The notes beneath the pieces were generated by a model. It made no database searches and was not told where the DNA came from. It saw only the letters and a program-made list of their open reading frames with translations. 64,000 bases of DNA. Source: Chryseobacterium piperi. GTDB lineage: Bacteria > Bacteroidota > Bacteroidia > Flavobacteriales > Weeksellaceae. The stretch lies in the NCBI RefSeq assembly GCF_002285635.2, contig NZ_CP023049.2, positions 3,286,001 to 3,350,000 of the forward strand, in the 5' to 3' direction. Numbering within the stretch: the stretch's first letter is position 1; every line of letters starts with the position of its first letter. Positions 22,783 through 31,744 of this stretch are shown in pieces. A program made the translations under genes and the position numbers.

Positions 22783-23656
22783 GAAAGAAAAATGGATTCT
22801 CCTCGTTGTGCTAAGTCTCATCTGGGGATCCTCTTTTATTCTGATTAAAAAATCTTTGGAACACTTTAATCCTTTTCAGGTAGGTGCATTGAGAGTTTTG
22901 ATTGCAGGAATTATATTGCTTCCCGTAGCCATCTCCAATTATAAACTATTCCCGAGGAAACATTTAAAATGGCTTATTCTGGCAGCCGTTACCGGAAACT
23001 TCATTCCGATGTTCCTGTTTCCTATTGCGGAAACAGAGATAAGCAGCAGTATTGCCGGAATTATCAATTCCATGATGCCTATTTTTGTGATCATCGTAGG
23101 CGCTCTGGTCTGGAAATTTGAAACAACCAGGCAGCAGGTGATTGGGGTTTGTATAAGTTTTGCAGGTGTGTGTCTCCTCGCTTTCGGAGGAGATGACGGA
23201 GGAAAATTCAAACTCATTCCCATATTACTGCTTTTATTAGCCACTTTATGTTATGCCATAAGTACAACAACAGTAAAGTCAAAACTGATGGAGCTTTCTT
23301 CTGTAATTTTATCGTCTTTTGTATTCGCCTTTGTATTGATTTTACCATCAATCATTGCGCTTACCATGACAGGATTCTTTTCGGAATTCAGTTTTTCAAA
23401 GGATAATATGATGGGATTACTCTTTGTTGGCTTATTATCTATATTTGGAACCGGGTTAGCCATGACGATGAACTACAGGCTATTAAAGGTATCCACTCCC
23501 CTTTTTGCATCTACTGTAACTCTTTTAATGCCTATTGTAGCAATTATCTGGGGAATTTTAGATGGTGAAAAACTAACTTTTTTACAATTTGTCGGTACCA
23601 GCATCATCATAGGAGGTTTAATCTTTTTGCGGACCAAACCCGATTTAAAAAAATAA
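22772..23656 (+). CDS. EamA-family (DMT superfamily) transporter
   Basis: The 294-residue inner-membrane protein has ten predicted hydrophobic segments in two repeats, with typical EamA text at the start (LVVLSLIWGSSFILIKKSLE, FQVGALRVLIAGIILLP) and in the second half (TPLFASTVTLLMPIVAIIWG and a FVGTSIIIGGLIFLR ending). Members export or import small metabolites; the substrate cannot be predicted. It overlaps aat by 11 bases. Confidence 0.88.
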   Translation: MKAEKEKWILLVVLSLIWGSSFILIKKSLEHFNPFQVGALRVLIAGIILLPVAISNYKLFPRKHLKWLILAAVTGNFIPMFLFPIAETEISSSIAGIINSMMPIFVIIVGALVWKFETTRQQVIGVCISFAGVCLLAFGGDDGGKFKLIPILLLLLATLCYAISTTTVKSKLMELSSVILSSFVFAFVLILPSIIALTMTGFFSEFSFSKDNMMGLLFVGLLSIFGTGLAMTMNYRLLKVSTPLFASTVTLLMPIVAIIWGILDGEKLTFLQFVGTSIIIGGLIFLRTKPDLKK

Positions 23657-23690
23657 ATCCGTCTCAGTCTCTGACCTTGACGGATTTATA
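23655..23690. terminator. Bidirectional terminator between convergent genes
   Basis: AAATCCGTC at 23655-23663 pairs perfectly with GACGGATTT at 23679-23687. It lies between the EamA gene (plus) and the ankyrin gene (minus) and can serve both. Confidence 0.85.
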
Positions 23691-23724
23691 AGATTTCACA
23701 TCTGTGATTAAAACAAAACTATCT

Positions 23725-24231
23725 TTATTCTAATAAACGAATTCCTTCTTCGTTATTCTGCATAATAGCATGGTTTAAAGCAGAATTTCCTCTGTTATCT
23801 TTGATATTTTTATCAGCTTTATGTTCTAAGAATAACTTTACCATATTGTTTCTTCCAAAAGTGGAAGCAAATATCAATGCAGTAGCTCCATTATGATTTT
23901 GAACATCTAAACCTGCTTTATAAGAAAGCAGCAGATTGGCCATGTCATCATGCCCTTTAAACGCGGCGCCCATCAATGCTGTATTTCCGCTACGGTCTTT
24001 GAGATCCGGCTGAGCTCCATTTTCTAACAGCCACTTTGCAGCATCGTAGCTGTTATTATAAACCGCTAACACCAATGGAGTATATCCTTGTTCATTTATA
24101 GCATTCACTTCCGATTTAAAATCCGAAAGTTCCGTTACCTGATTTGCTCTGGCATAAGAAAAGATGTCTTGTGCCTTTACCGTATGTATACTTAAAAGCA
24201 GCATCAGGGGATAAATAAAATATTTCATCAT
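23725..24231 (-). CDS. Periplasmic ankyrin-repeat protein, catalase partner
   Basis: After a signal peptide (YFIYPLMLLLSIHTVKAQ) the 168-residue protein consists of about four ankyrin repeats: QGYTPLVLAVYNNSYDAAKW, SGNTALMGAAFKGHDDMANL, NGATALIFASTFGRNNMVKL and RGNSALNHAIMQNNEEGI. It starts two bases after the stop codon of the catalase gene. The same catalase-ankyrin pairing is known from Pseudomonas KatB-AnkB, where the ankyrin protein supports catalase in peroxide defence. Its secretion signal agrees with the signal peptide encoded at the (now frameshifted) start of the catalase gene. Confidence 0.88.
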   Translation of the reverse strand: MMKYFIYPLMLLLSIHTVKAQDIFSYARANQVTELSDFKSEVNAINEQGYTPLVLAVYNNSYDAAKWLLENGAQPDLKDRSGNTALMGAAFKGHDDMANLLLSYKAGLDVQNHNGATALIFASTFGRNNMVKLFLEHKADKNIKDNRGNSALNHAIMQNNEEGIRLLE

Positions 24232-24233
24232 GC

Positions 24234-25740
24234 TTAATTGGATAATAATGATTCAAGCTGGTTACGGTCCATTTTGACATGACTCGCCAAACGCTTACCA
24301 AATTCAGCATCTGCCTGATAGAAATAGGAAATCATTTTGGCAACTACTTTTTTATCCTTTACCCCTTTTAAAGCATTTCCAAGATTTTTAATCAGGTTAT
24401 CCTGATCTTGTTTAGAGAATGAACGATAGGTCTCTCCTGCCTGCTTAAAGTTGTTTTCCTTATCTATTGTAGCCTGAGTAGTTGTCGTTCCTGCAGGAAA
24501 AAGGGTCTGAGAATATTTAAATTTCTTATTATCCGTCACTTCTTTATTACTGGCTGCGGGCTGATAATTTACATCTCCTGTCTGCGGCCTCATGGACATA
24601 TATCCGTTTTGGTTATACGTTAGAATCTTATTTTTTGCTGCATTTACAGGAAGTTGTTGAAAGTTACCTCCAATCCTGTGACGCTGAGTATCGAAATAAG
24701 AAAACAATCTTCCCTGTAATAATTTATCTTCAGAAGGTTCAATACCCGGAACCAATGTTCCCGGAGAAAAAGCAGACTGTTCTACTTCCTGAAAATAATT
24801 GCCCGGATTTTGGTTAAGCGTCATGGTTCCTACTTTCACAGATTTAGCAATGGCTTCAGGCCATACCTTAGTGACATCAACCGGATTGAAGTCAAGCTTA
24901 TCAAAATCTTCTTTTTTCAGCATCTGCACATACAGGTCCCATTGTGGAAACTTTTTGTTTTGAATAGCATGGTATAAATCCAATGTTGCATGTTCTATTT
25001 GGGTAGACTGTAATTGGTCTGCTTCTTCCTGGGTTAGGTTTCTTTCCCCATGTTTTGGAACCCATTTGTATTTCACATAAGTAACTTCGCCTTTATTGTT
25101 TACCCACTTAAATGCATGCACTCCATTTCCTTGCATTTCTCTGTAATTGGCAGGGATACCATAATCAGAAAACAGCCACGTTAACATGTGGGTTGATTCA
25201 GGTATATTAGCAAAAAAGTCGAATACCCTGTTATTATCTGAAGCTCCATTGGTAACCGGAGATGGTTTAAAAGCATGCACCATATCAGGAAACTTGATCG
25301 CATCTCTGATAAAAAACACAGGTAAACTATTCCCTACCAAGTCATAGTTCCCCTCATCTGTGTAGAATTTCACTGAAAATCCACGCGGGTCCCTATAGGT
25401 TTCAGGAGATCCCTGCTGATGAACCACCGTTGAAAACCTTACGAAAACTGGTGTTTTTTTACCTGCTTTTGATAAGAAATCTGCCATAGTCACATCTGAA
25501 AAATCTGAATCAGCAACAAACTCCCCTGCTGCTCCCGCTCCTCTTGCATGAACTACTCTTTCCGGTATCCTTTCTCTGTCAAATGCCGCCAGCTTTTCAA
25601 TCAAGTGAATATCTTCTAGCAAAACAGGACCATTTAGAATTCTGGTTATCTCCTACAGGAGCACCTGTGTTGGTCGTCAACTGTTGTGAGCTAAGGCTCG
25701 TTACCATAGACAAACTCAAAATGAAATACGCTTTTTTCAT
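24234..25740 (-). pseudogene. Catalase gene with a frameshift after the signal peptide
   Basis: The main frame (24234-25622 and a little upstream) encodes a monofunctional haem catalase of ~460 residues: RERIPERVVHARGAGAAGEF with the active-site His, GNSLPVFFIRDAIKFPDMVH with the Asn, and RLFSYFDTQRHRIGGNFQQL with the haem-ligand Tyr. The natural start is ATG at 25740, giving a signal peptide and MKKAYFILSLSMVTSLSSQQ, TTNTGAPVGDNQNSK, but this frame stops at 25597. The catalase frame picks up at NGPVLLEDIHL. The usual residues between QNS and NGPV are missing, consistent with an out-of-frame deletion of about 14 bases. If real, only an unexported internal start remains; otherwise it is an assembly error. 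Confidence 0.8.
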
Positions 25741-25772
25741 AGGTTTTATTTTCGTTTAACCGCGAATTTATA

Positions 25773-25788
25773 GATTATATCTATAATC
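25773..25788. promoter_or_regulatory. Palindrome just upstream of the catalase start
   Basis: GATTATA, TC, TATAATC lies 33 bases upstream of the catalase ATG. Short AT-rich dyads of this kind can be operators of peroxide regulators, but no consensus is close enough to name one. Confidence 0.35.
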
Positions 25789-25935
25789 CGGAAGGAAATA
25801 AAATCAATTCATATAATCGATTAAATCTATTGTTTTTAAAATATTGATTTACAAAATAAATAACGGCAGCTCTATTCAAAAAAATATTTATTCTTGGTAT
25901 TCCAGAAAACTTTTATTAAAACGTTGAGTTTAATG

Positions 25936-26124
25936 AATATCTGCATTGTTACCTAAATATTCATTATTTTAGTATTATTCAATAAATTACCGATGACTAT
26001 ATTCCATTTCACCGTTCATTTTGGAAGCGAAACAGACTGCCGTAATCACTTCAAGGCCCAAAAAGATAAAATAGGAATATCATGCAGGAAGTGTGGCCAT
26101 AGGGATCATTATTGGAAAAGCGAT
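25936..26124 (+). mobile_element. Truncated second copy of the IS1595 element (5' end only)
   Basis: From about 25936 the plus strand repeats the right end of the element at 3735-4720, including the terminal GAATATC, CCTAAATATT and TCAATAAATTACCGATGACT. ATG at 25993 opens the same transposase start (MTIFHFTVHFGSETDC and IGISCRKCGHRDHYWKSD) with two amino-acid changes. The match ends abruptly at GCGAT (26124), where PepSY-protein sequence begins. So the element inserted into or recombined with that gene and then lost its 3' four-fifths. Confidence 0.85.
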
Positions 26125-26473
26125 GAGAAAGCAAAGCTTCTCGGTAAAATGGGATGCTAAAATAAAAAGACAGAATTACGATCTCCATAATGTTTTTGGA
26201 TTTTACGCTTTAATTATTCTATTGGTTGTGGCAATGACCGGAATGTATGATCAAAATACAGGAGCCAGGCTATCCAATACTTCTGCGTATGCGGCTCCGT
26301 TTGAGCGTGTTGATTTTGCGACTAAAGTACAGAAGCTGAACTATGACCTTCATGTAGGCTCTGCCCGGGGCGGAATATGGGGAAGAGTCTTATATTTCTT
26401 TATTACGATTATTGGGGCTTCACTTCCTATTACCGGTTTTTTGGTATAGTGGTTTAAGAGAAAAAAGAAATAG
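26125..26473 (+). pseudogene. Remnant of a PepSY-associated membrane protein
   Basis: The reading frame directly after the IS fragment spells RKQSFSVKWDAKIKRQNYDL, HNVFGFYALIILLVVAMTGM and later KVQKLNYDLHVGSARGGIWG and ITIIGASLPITGFLV, the core of a PepSY-TM protein as found in iron/reductase uptake loci. Its N-terminus is cut off by the IS fragment, most of the middle is missing between AMTGM and FERVDF, and a TAG at 26447 interrupts the usual GFLVW ending, after which WFKRKKK follows in the same frame. It is a dead gene. Confidence 0.75.
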
Positions 26474-26602
26474 GTTGATATCCGTTAAAGAAAGGGTTAA
26501 AATGCTGTTTTTTTCTTTCTAGGCTTCTTAATATACAATTTTTTTTTGCTGTATCCGTAATAATATGTAATTCTGTATCTGTATCCATATCTAAAGACTC
26601 TA

Positions 26603-26610
26603 TAATTTTG
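26603..26610 (+). promoter_or_regulatory. Bacteroidota -7 promoter box
   Basis: TAATTTTG, an exact TAnnTTTG match, lies 23 bases before the ATG at 26634 and decides that start over an upstream GTG that falls inside the box. Confidence 0.55.
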
Positions 26611-26633
26611 TGTATTATAAAACTATTAATACT

Positions 26634-26957
26634 ATGAAAGCGAAGGGTTGGCACTCAAATCATCTTCAATGGGATGAAGTGTATGTTTCAGATATGGTTG
26701 TTTTAAAAGATATTTTTCTTCAAAAGCAGAATTCCGGGATTCTTAATGAAGACTTCGGACTTCCTTTTCTCTTAGCAAAGAAAGCTCAGGATGTAGTGGC
26801 TTTTGCCTGTCTTGTGATTAATCATCTGGGAAAGATCGATTTTATACTTCATGAGGTTGAAGACCTGAATGGAGATGAAAAAAAAGATTCGAATCATATG
26901 CGGAAGATTATTGCAGGAGAAACCCATCCGGGAACTATCATGATCCCTTGCAATTGA
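26634..26957 (+). CDS. Small hypothetical protein
   Basis: A 107-residue cytoplasmic protein that I do not recognise. It has no signal peptide or membrane segment. Recognisable text is limited to MKAKGWHSNHLQWDEVY at the start, a hydrophobic core (DVVAFACLVINHLGKIDFIL) and HPGTIMIPCN at the end. A good promoter box precedes the chosen ATG, and the base composition is like that of its neighbours, which supports a real gene. Confidence 0.5.
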   Translation: MKAKGWHSNHLQWDEVYVSDMVVLKDIFLQKQNSGILNEDFGLPFLLAKKAQDVVAFACLVINHLGKIDFILHEVEDLNGDEKKDSNHMRKIIAGETHPGTIMIPCN

Positions 26958-27044
26958 AAAGTACTATCAATAGAATATTGAACTGGATTAATATCTGATA
27001 CTAAAAGATCTTTTCTCTTTATTTGTATGTAAAATTCTAATCTT

Positions 27045-28459
27045 ATGGCCAAAGAAGTATTATACCTTAAAATAGCGAAAACAATTATAGAGCAGATCCA
27101 GACTGAGACCCTTCAGTTTGGGGATAAGCTGCCTTCACTTAGGCGTGCTCAAAAGCTTTATAATGTAAGTCTTAATACGGTAAAATTGGCGTATATGGAA
27201 CTTGAAGCCGTTCGCTTGTCGAATCCAGGCCGAAGTTTGGGTATTTTGTAAGTAAAACTTCTCAGCGAAAATTAGCCCTGCCTTCTGTACAACCAATTGG
27301 AAAGTCGAAAATTGAAAGTCCTAATGAAGATCTTATTGACAAGGTATTTGGAACGATTTCGGATTCAGATGTTACCGAATTTGCTTTGGGAATTCCGGGA
27401 AAGAATTTTCTCCCTTTGGCTAAACTCAAGAAATCGATCATCAGTGTAGTAAAAAGTAAAAATGATAGCGGGACGGATTATGAGCCGGTACAGGGAAAAG
27501 AGAGTCTGCGCCGAGAGATGGCAAAATGGTCTATGGTCTTGGAAGGAAAACTGACGGAAGATGATCTGGTCATTACTTCCGGAGCGATGAATGCCATTTA
27601 TAACAGCCTGATGGCTGTCACGAAACCCGGAGATTGGGTAGCTGTCGAAAGCCCTGTGTATTTTGGAATTCTCCAGGCTATTCAATTATTGGGATTAAAA
27701 GTCGTAGAAATTCCTACTCATCCGGTATATGGAGTTGATTTGGATGCTTTAAAAAAGGTATTGCCGAAATTATCAGCATGCTGTTTTGTAACCAATTTCA
27801 ATAATCCTATGGGGTTTCAGATGCCGGATGAAAATAAAAAAGAATTGGTAAAACTGGTTACCCATTATAATGTCCCGTTGATTGAGGACGATATATACGG
27901 GAATCTTTATTTTGGAGCCGAACGTCCAAAGCCATGCAAATTTTATGATGAGGCAGGATTGGTCATGTGGATCGGATCGGTTTCTAAAACATTAGCTCCC
28001 GGATATCGGGTAGGATGGGTAGCCCTTGGAAAATTTAAAGATAAAATTATCCGACAAAAGCTCGTTCAGACTGGTTGTAGTCCATCCCTGTATTCGGATG
28101 TTATTGCGGATTTTCTAGAGCACGGACGGTATGATCATCATTTGAGAATGTTCAGAAATAAGCTCTATGCCAATTATCTTCAGATCCAAAAATCGGTAAC
28201 TGCTTATTTCCCTGATAATACGAAGGTCTCTGAACCGAAAGGAGGCTTTATGCTATGGCTGGAATTAGATAAAAGAATATGTACGGAGGATTTGTTTGAC
28301 GAAGCTTTTAGTCATAAAATTAATTTTGCTCCCGGAAGAATGTTTTCTCAATATGACCAATACCGCAACTGCATGCGCCTGAATTATGCGATGGAATGGA
28401 CGGACAGAGTAGAAAATGATCTGAAAAAACTGGGGAAAATGATAAAGAATAAGGTTTAA
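27045..28459 (+). pseudogene. MocR-type GntR regulator with aminotransferase domain, frameshifted
   Basis: Two frames join to one MocR-family regulator. The first (27045-27251) has the GntR winged helix (GDKLPSLRRAQKLYNVSLNT) and ends early after AVRLSNPGRSLG. The next frame continues ESRPKFGYFVSKTSQRKLAL from about 27220 and runs to 28459, with a fold-type-I aminotransferase-like domain: YEPVQGKESLRREMAKW, TSGAMNAIYNS, NFNNPMGFQMP, and the PLP lysine in GSVSKTLAPGYRVGW. One base appears to be missing near 27221. The whole is 1415 bases, one short of a multiple of three. Such regulators usually control amine, amino-acid or transport genes. Either a recent loss or a sequencing error. Confidence 0.8.
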
Positions 28460-28475
28460 TTAAAAAAGCAATACC

Positions 28476-28958
28476 ATGAATGAACAAAATCATGAAGTGA
28501 AGATAGAGGCCTATCATCCAAAATATAAAGAAGCCTTTAAAGCCCTGAATGAAGAATGGATCAAAAGCTTCTTTGTAATGGAAGCCGGAGACTACAAGTT
28601 GCTGGACAACCCCGAAGAACATATTATCAGTAAAGGAGGACACATCGTATTTGCCCTGCTTGATGATAAAGTAGTGGGAACTTGTGCTTTGGTAAAATCT
28701 GAAGCACCATTAACTTATGAGCTTTCTAAAATGGCAGTAAGTCCGAAAGCTCAGGGGAAAAAGATTGGATATCTACTTGGGCGGTCTTTAATAAATAAAG
28801 CAAAAGAGCTTAATGCTGAAAAAGTTTTTCTGGAAACCAATTCTGTTTTGGTTCCGGCGATAAAGTTATATGAAAAGCTGGGCTTTAAACATATGCCTGT
28901 TGAACACTCTGCTTACGATCGCTGTGATACGCAGATGGAGCTGAGCTGTAAAGATTAA
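28476..28958 (+). CDS. GNAT-family N-acetyltransferase
   Basis: The 160-residue protein has the GNAT core: ALLDDKVVGTCALVKS, YELSKMAVSPKAQGKKIGYL with the acetyl-CoA pyrophosphate loop (PKAQGKKIG), and the late strand KLYEKLGFKHMPV. It follows the MocR-type regulator by 16 bases on the same strand, so they may be transcribed together. MARR/GNAT- and MocR/GNAT-type pairs occur but the substrate is unknown. Confidence 0.85.
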   Translation: MNEQNHEVKIEAYHPKYKEAFKALNEEWIKSFFVMEAGDYKLLDNPEEHIISKGGHIVFALLDDKVVGTCALVKSEAPLTYELSKMAVSPKAQGKKIGYLLGRSLINKAKELNAEKVFLETNSVLVPAIKLYEKLGFKHMPVEHSAYDRCDTQMELSCKD

Positions 28959-28965
28959 TAAAAAA

Positions 28966-29066
28966 AGATATTAGAACTTGGATAAAATCCGCATTCTAAT
29001 ATCTGAATTTAAATCTACTAAGTATGTTATAAGAGCTTTTTAATATAGAAGCTCTTTTTATTTTTT
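28966..29066. terminator. Two hairpins between convergent genes
   Basis: AGATATTAGAA (28966-28976) pairs with TTCTAATATCT (28994-29004). A second stem, AAGAGCTT / AAGCTCTT (29031-29056), is followed by TTTTTATTTTTT. Together they end the acetyltransferase transcript and probably that of the minus-strand phosphatase gene. Confidence 0.7.
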
Positions 29067-30911
29067 AATAAAGCTTTTTGAAACAGACTTTCTTGCTCCG
29101 GTTACTTTTATAAAGTAAATTCCACTTGAAAGGTGGCTTATATTCAGCTTTTCGTCAAAACTGTTGTTTGAAGATTTCAATTTTTGTGTTGAAACAACCA
29201 TTCCTCTTGAATCTATAACCTGAAGTTGGATCTCTTTGTCTTCAAATGTAAACTTTACATTGATACTCTGATCAGCCGGGTTAGGATATACTGAAAAATC
29301 CTCGGATGATTTATCTATACTTTGTACAGATAATGTATTGGCATTGCAGTTAGAAAGTCTGTTGGTACCGTCAATTCCCCAAGAATTCTGAACAGGAACA
29401 CATAGCCAGTTCAAGACCGTAGGAAAGTGATCTGCCTCTCTTGTAGTCGATAAATAGTTGTATACCTTAAAGTTATTGGTGGTGTTGAGGGTTCGGGTAG
29501 GGTTACCTGTTATAACACTGTTGTTATTATTAGGACTAGAATCTATTAAAGTGTTTCCGGTAGTTTCATCACATTTCCAGTTACCTAATAATTGAGAATA
29601 ATAAGGATGTGATGGCGTGATGTCCTGGGTAGCCCAGTTGATTAACACATTATTAGGAATTACAGATTTCCAGATTCTGATGTTTTTATACGAAGCGGCA
29701 AGGTTTTGTCCATAGGTATTTGTTCCGTCCTGATTGATAGTAAGCGGAAGACCAGAGTCTATATTTCCAATGTTATTCATTTTTGCAAAAGTTACCACAA
29801 CTCCATCTTCATATAACGTAACAAGTCCGTCTCTGTCAAAGCTTACGGCAATATGTTTCCATTTATTGGTTTCCGTTTTACCTCCTACAAGGTCAATTCT
29901 GTTAGTACCATCACCAATATTGAGCTTGTATGTCTGTCCGGAATATCCTGAGATCACAAATCCTTTATTTTTTCCACTGTTCCAGTTTTTATTACTGATC
30001 ATGGTCGGATCACTGGAAAAATTGGCATTAGGCTTTACCCAGAACTCAATAGTAAAATCCTGAGCGGTTCCAAAATTAAAAGGAGTCTGGTTGGTTGGTT
30101 TTGCATAGGTTCCAGCCGGAAAGTTAAGCTGATTGTGAGTGGTATTGGTTTCGATGACAGACCTGCTTATCTGCTGAGGAGTAAAGTTCGGATTGGAGTA
30201 AATGGTAAAAATACTTCTCTCAGAAAGATTTCCTCCACCATGGCCATTGTCAACAGCACCATGGTCGGTAGTCAAAACGACCAACCAGTCTTCATTGTTG
30301 TAAGTAGCCCTGTTTTTCATGGCATTTACAATTTCTCCAATATAAGCATCAGTGGTTTGAAGCGCTGAAATATATTGTGGAACAGCAGAAGAAAAGCCAT
30401 AAGAATGACCGGCATGGTCTACATCATCAAAATCAAGAAACAAAATATCAGGATTATCATTCTTTAAAGCATTTACAGCGGCATTTTTTACGGCTAAATC
30501 TGTGCTGAGGTTGGTTTTTACGTCTGCATTTTTAATAATGATATCATTGATAGGAGCCCAGTTTACCAGCGAAATAGTTCTTAAATTCGGGTTGTAAGAT
30601 TCCGCTCTGGATAAAAAATCCGGATAATTAATGTAGTTGGGATTGGTAAAATTGTTATCCTGTACATTGTGTTTGGTATGCCAGACACCAGTTAGCATAG
30701 TACTCCAGCCATTTCCGCTCCATGTAGTTGCGGCACAGAGCCCGTCCATTGAATAAACAGACTGGCTAACCAGATTGTGAATATTGGGAGTGTTGGCGGA
30801 CATCATAACATCACCCCGACATCCGTCAATACCGATAAAAAGGACTTTTTTAGTCTGAGCACTGAAAAAGCAGCTTACGACCACTGCGATTGAAAATAAT
30901 TTTGTTTTCAT
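29058..30911 (-). CDS. Secreted alkaline-phosphatase-superfamily hydrolase with LamG and T9SS sorting domains
   Basis: The 617-residue protein has a signal peptide (LFSIAVVVSCFFSAQ) and an N-terminal alkaline-phosphatase/phosphodiesterase domain: GIDGCRGDVMM (metal-binding Asp), the nucleophile region AATTWSGNGWSTMLTGVWHT, DVDHAGHSYGF (DxxxHxxxH-like) and TTDHGAVDNGHGG. A LamG/concanavalin-like domain follows at ~270-440 (FTIEFWVKPNANF, KNIRIWKSVI), and a type IX secretion sorting domain ends the protein (DFSVYPNPADQSINVKF ... LSSGIYFIKV). It should act outside the cell, releasing phosphate or phosphonate from organic compounds. It is transcribed in the same direction as the phosphonate-type operon upstream, with its own regulatory region. 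Confidence 0.88.
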   Translation of the reverse strand: MKTKLFSIAVVVSCFFSAQTKKVLFIGIDGCRGDVMMSANTPNIHNLVSQSVYSMDGLCAATTWSGNGWSTMLTGVWHTKHNVQDNNFTNPNYINYPDFLSRAESYNPNLRTISLVNWAPINDIIIKNADVKTNLSTDLAVKNAAVNALKNDNPDILFLDFDDVDHAGHSYGFSSAVPQYISALQTTDAYIGEIVNAMKNRATYNNEDWLVVLTTDHGAVDNGHGGGNLSERSIFTIYSNPNFTPQQISRSVIETNTTHNQLNFPAGTYAKPTNQTPFNFGTAQDFTIEFWVKPNANFSSDPTMISNKNWNSGKNKGFVISGYSGQTYKLNIGDGTNRIDLVGGKTETNKWKHIAVSFDRDGLVTLYEDGVVVTFAKMNNIGNIDSGLPLTINQDGTNTYGQNLAASYKNIRIWKSVIPNNVLINWATQDITPSHPYYSQLLGNWKCDETTGNTLIDSSPNNNNSVITGNPTRTLNTTNNFKVYNYLSTTREADHFPTVLNWLCVPVQNSWGIDGTNRLSNCNANTLSVQSIDKSSEDFSVYPNPADQSINVKFTFEDKEIQLQVIDSRGMVVSTQKLKSSNNSFDEKLNISHLSSGIYFIKVTGARKSVSKSFIKK

Positions 30912-30939
30912 AAGATTATTAATTTTGTTTTAAAAAAAA

Positions 30940-30998
30940 AGTTTACAAATAGTAACTTTAATTTGGCTTTCCCAAAATTAATTTACTATTTGTAAACT
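30940..30998. promoter_or_regulatory. Inverted-repeat operator upstream of the secreted hydrolase
   Basis: AGTTTACAAATAGTAA (30940-30955) and TTACTATTTGTAAACT (30983-30998) are perfect 16-base inverted copies 27 bases apart. A third half-site, TGTAAACTTAA, lies at 31001-31011. Similar words occur upstream of the TonB receptor gene (37181-37198, 37225-37242, 37324-37342), beside the XRE-cupin regulator gene. This makes a common operator for that regulator a reasonable hypothesis. Confidence 0.65.
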
Positions 30999-31072
30999 CA
31001 TGTAAACTTAAGGTTAAATTTAAAAAAACAATAAGAAATTGAGGCTGAAAGAATAAGATAATTTTGAAAGAA

Positions 31073-31744
31073 TTAGTAAAGAACTTCTTCAGCCTCAGAA
31101 ATTGTATTAAAAATATAATCCGGATGGGATTTTTCAAGCTCAGTTTTATTTTGAGCTCCTGAAAGGACGGCTATGGTCAATCCGCATCCTGCATTTTTTC
31201 CTTCTTCAATATCGATAACAGAATCTCCTGCTTTTAATACTTTATCCGGTTCGTGAATATTGAATTTTTTCATGGCGAGGTTAATCATTTCGGGACTTGG
31301 TCGGCTTTCCGAGACATCATCAGCGGTAATGAGAGCGTCATAATAGATGTGTTCTTTCCAACCCAGCTTATCCAGAAGCTGTTGAGCAATCTCAGAGGTA
31401 TATCCGGTATTAAGAACGATTTTTTTATTTTTTTCTCTCATTTTTAATAAAAACTTTTCAACCCCTTCGATAGGTTTTACATCTAAATTTTGATAAGCCT
31501 CTTTTAGCTGATCTGAGAAATTTTCAAAAATAGGCAAGGCTTCATGAGCATTGCCGCCGATCTCATGTAATAAACCACTGATCGCTTCCAGCTTTTCTTT
31601 TCCTGCACAGCTGGATAAAACTTTCTCTAAAGAAACCTCATATCCATAATCATTTACGGCATGCATTAAGGTTTTATACACTACATTGTCCTCATTAATT
31701 GTTGTTCCGGCCATATCCAGAACCAATAATTCTATATTCTTCAT
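31073..31744 (-). CDS. Phosphonatase-like HAD hydrolase (PhnX-like)
   Basis: The 223-residue HAD enzyme starts with the nucleophile motif LLVLDMAGTTINEDN (Asp10), as in phosphonoacetaldehyde hydrolases. The cap carries GKEKLEAI, with Lys51 where PhnX has its Schiff-base lysine; later motifs are VLNTGYTSEIAQQLLDKLGW, RPSPEMINLAMKKF and KAGDSVIDIEEGKNAGCG. These point to the phosphonatase-like subgroup that cleaves the C-P bond of phosphonoacetaldehyde. It abuts the FAD oxidoreductase gene directly, which supports the pathway: oxidase makes the aldehyde, this enzyme splits it. Confidence 0.82.
   Translation of the reverse strand: MKNIELLVLDMAGTTINEDNVVYKTLMHAVNDYGYEVSLEKVLSSCAGKEKLEAISGLLHEIGGNAHEALPIFENFSDQLKEAYQNLDVKPIEGVEKFLLKMREKNKKIVLNTGYTSEIAQQLLDKLGWKEHIYYDALITADDVSESRPSPEMINLAMKKFNIHEPDKVLKAGDSVIDIEEGKNAGCGLTIAVLSGAQNKTELEKSHPDYIFNTISEAEEVLY

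Noticed and set aside
26454..26654. Minus-strand frame beside the PepSY relic.
   Set aside because: Overlaps the promoter box and the start of the plus-strand gene at 26634, and does not look like protein.
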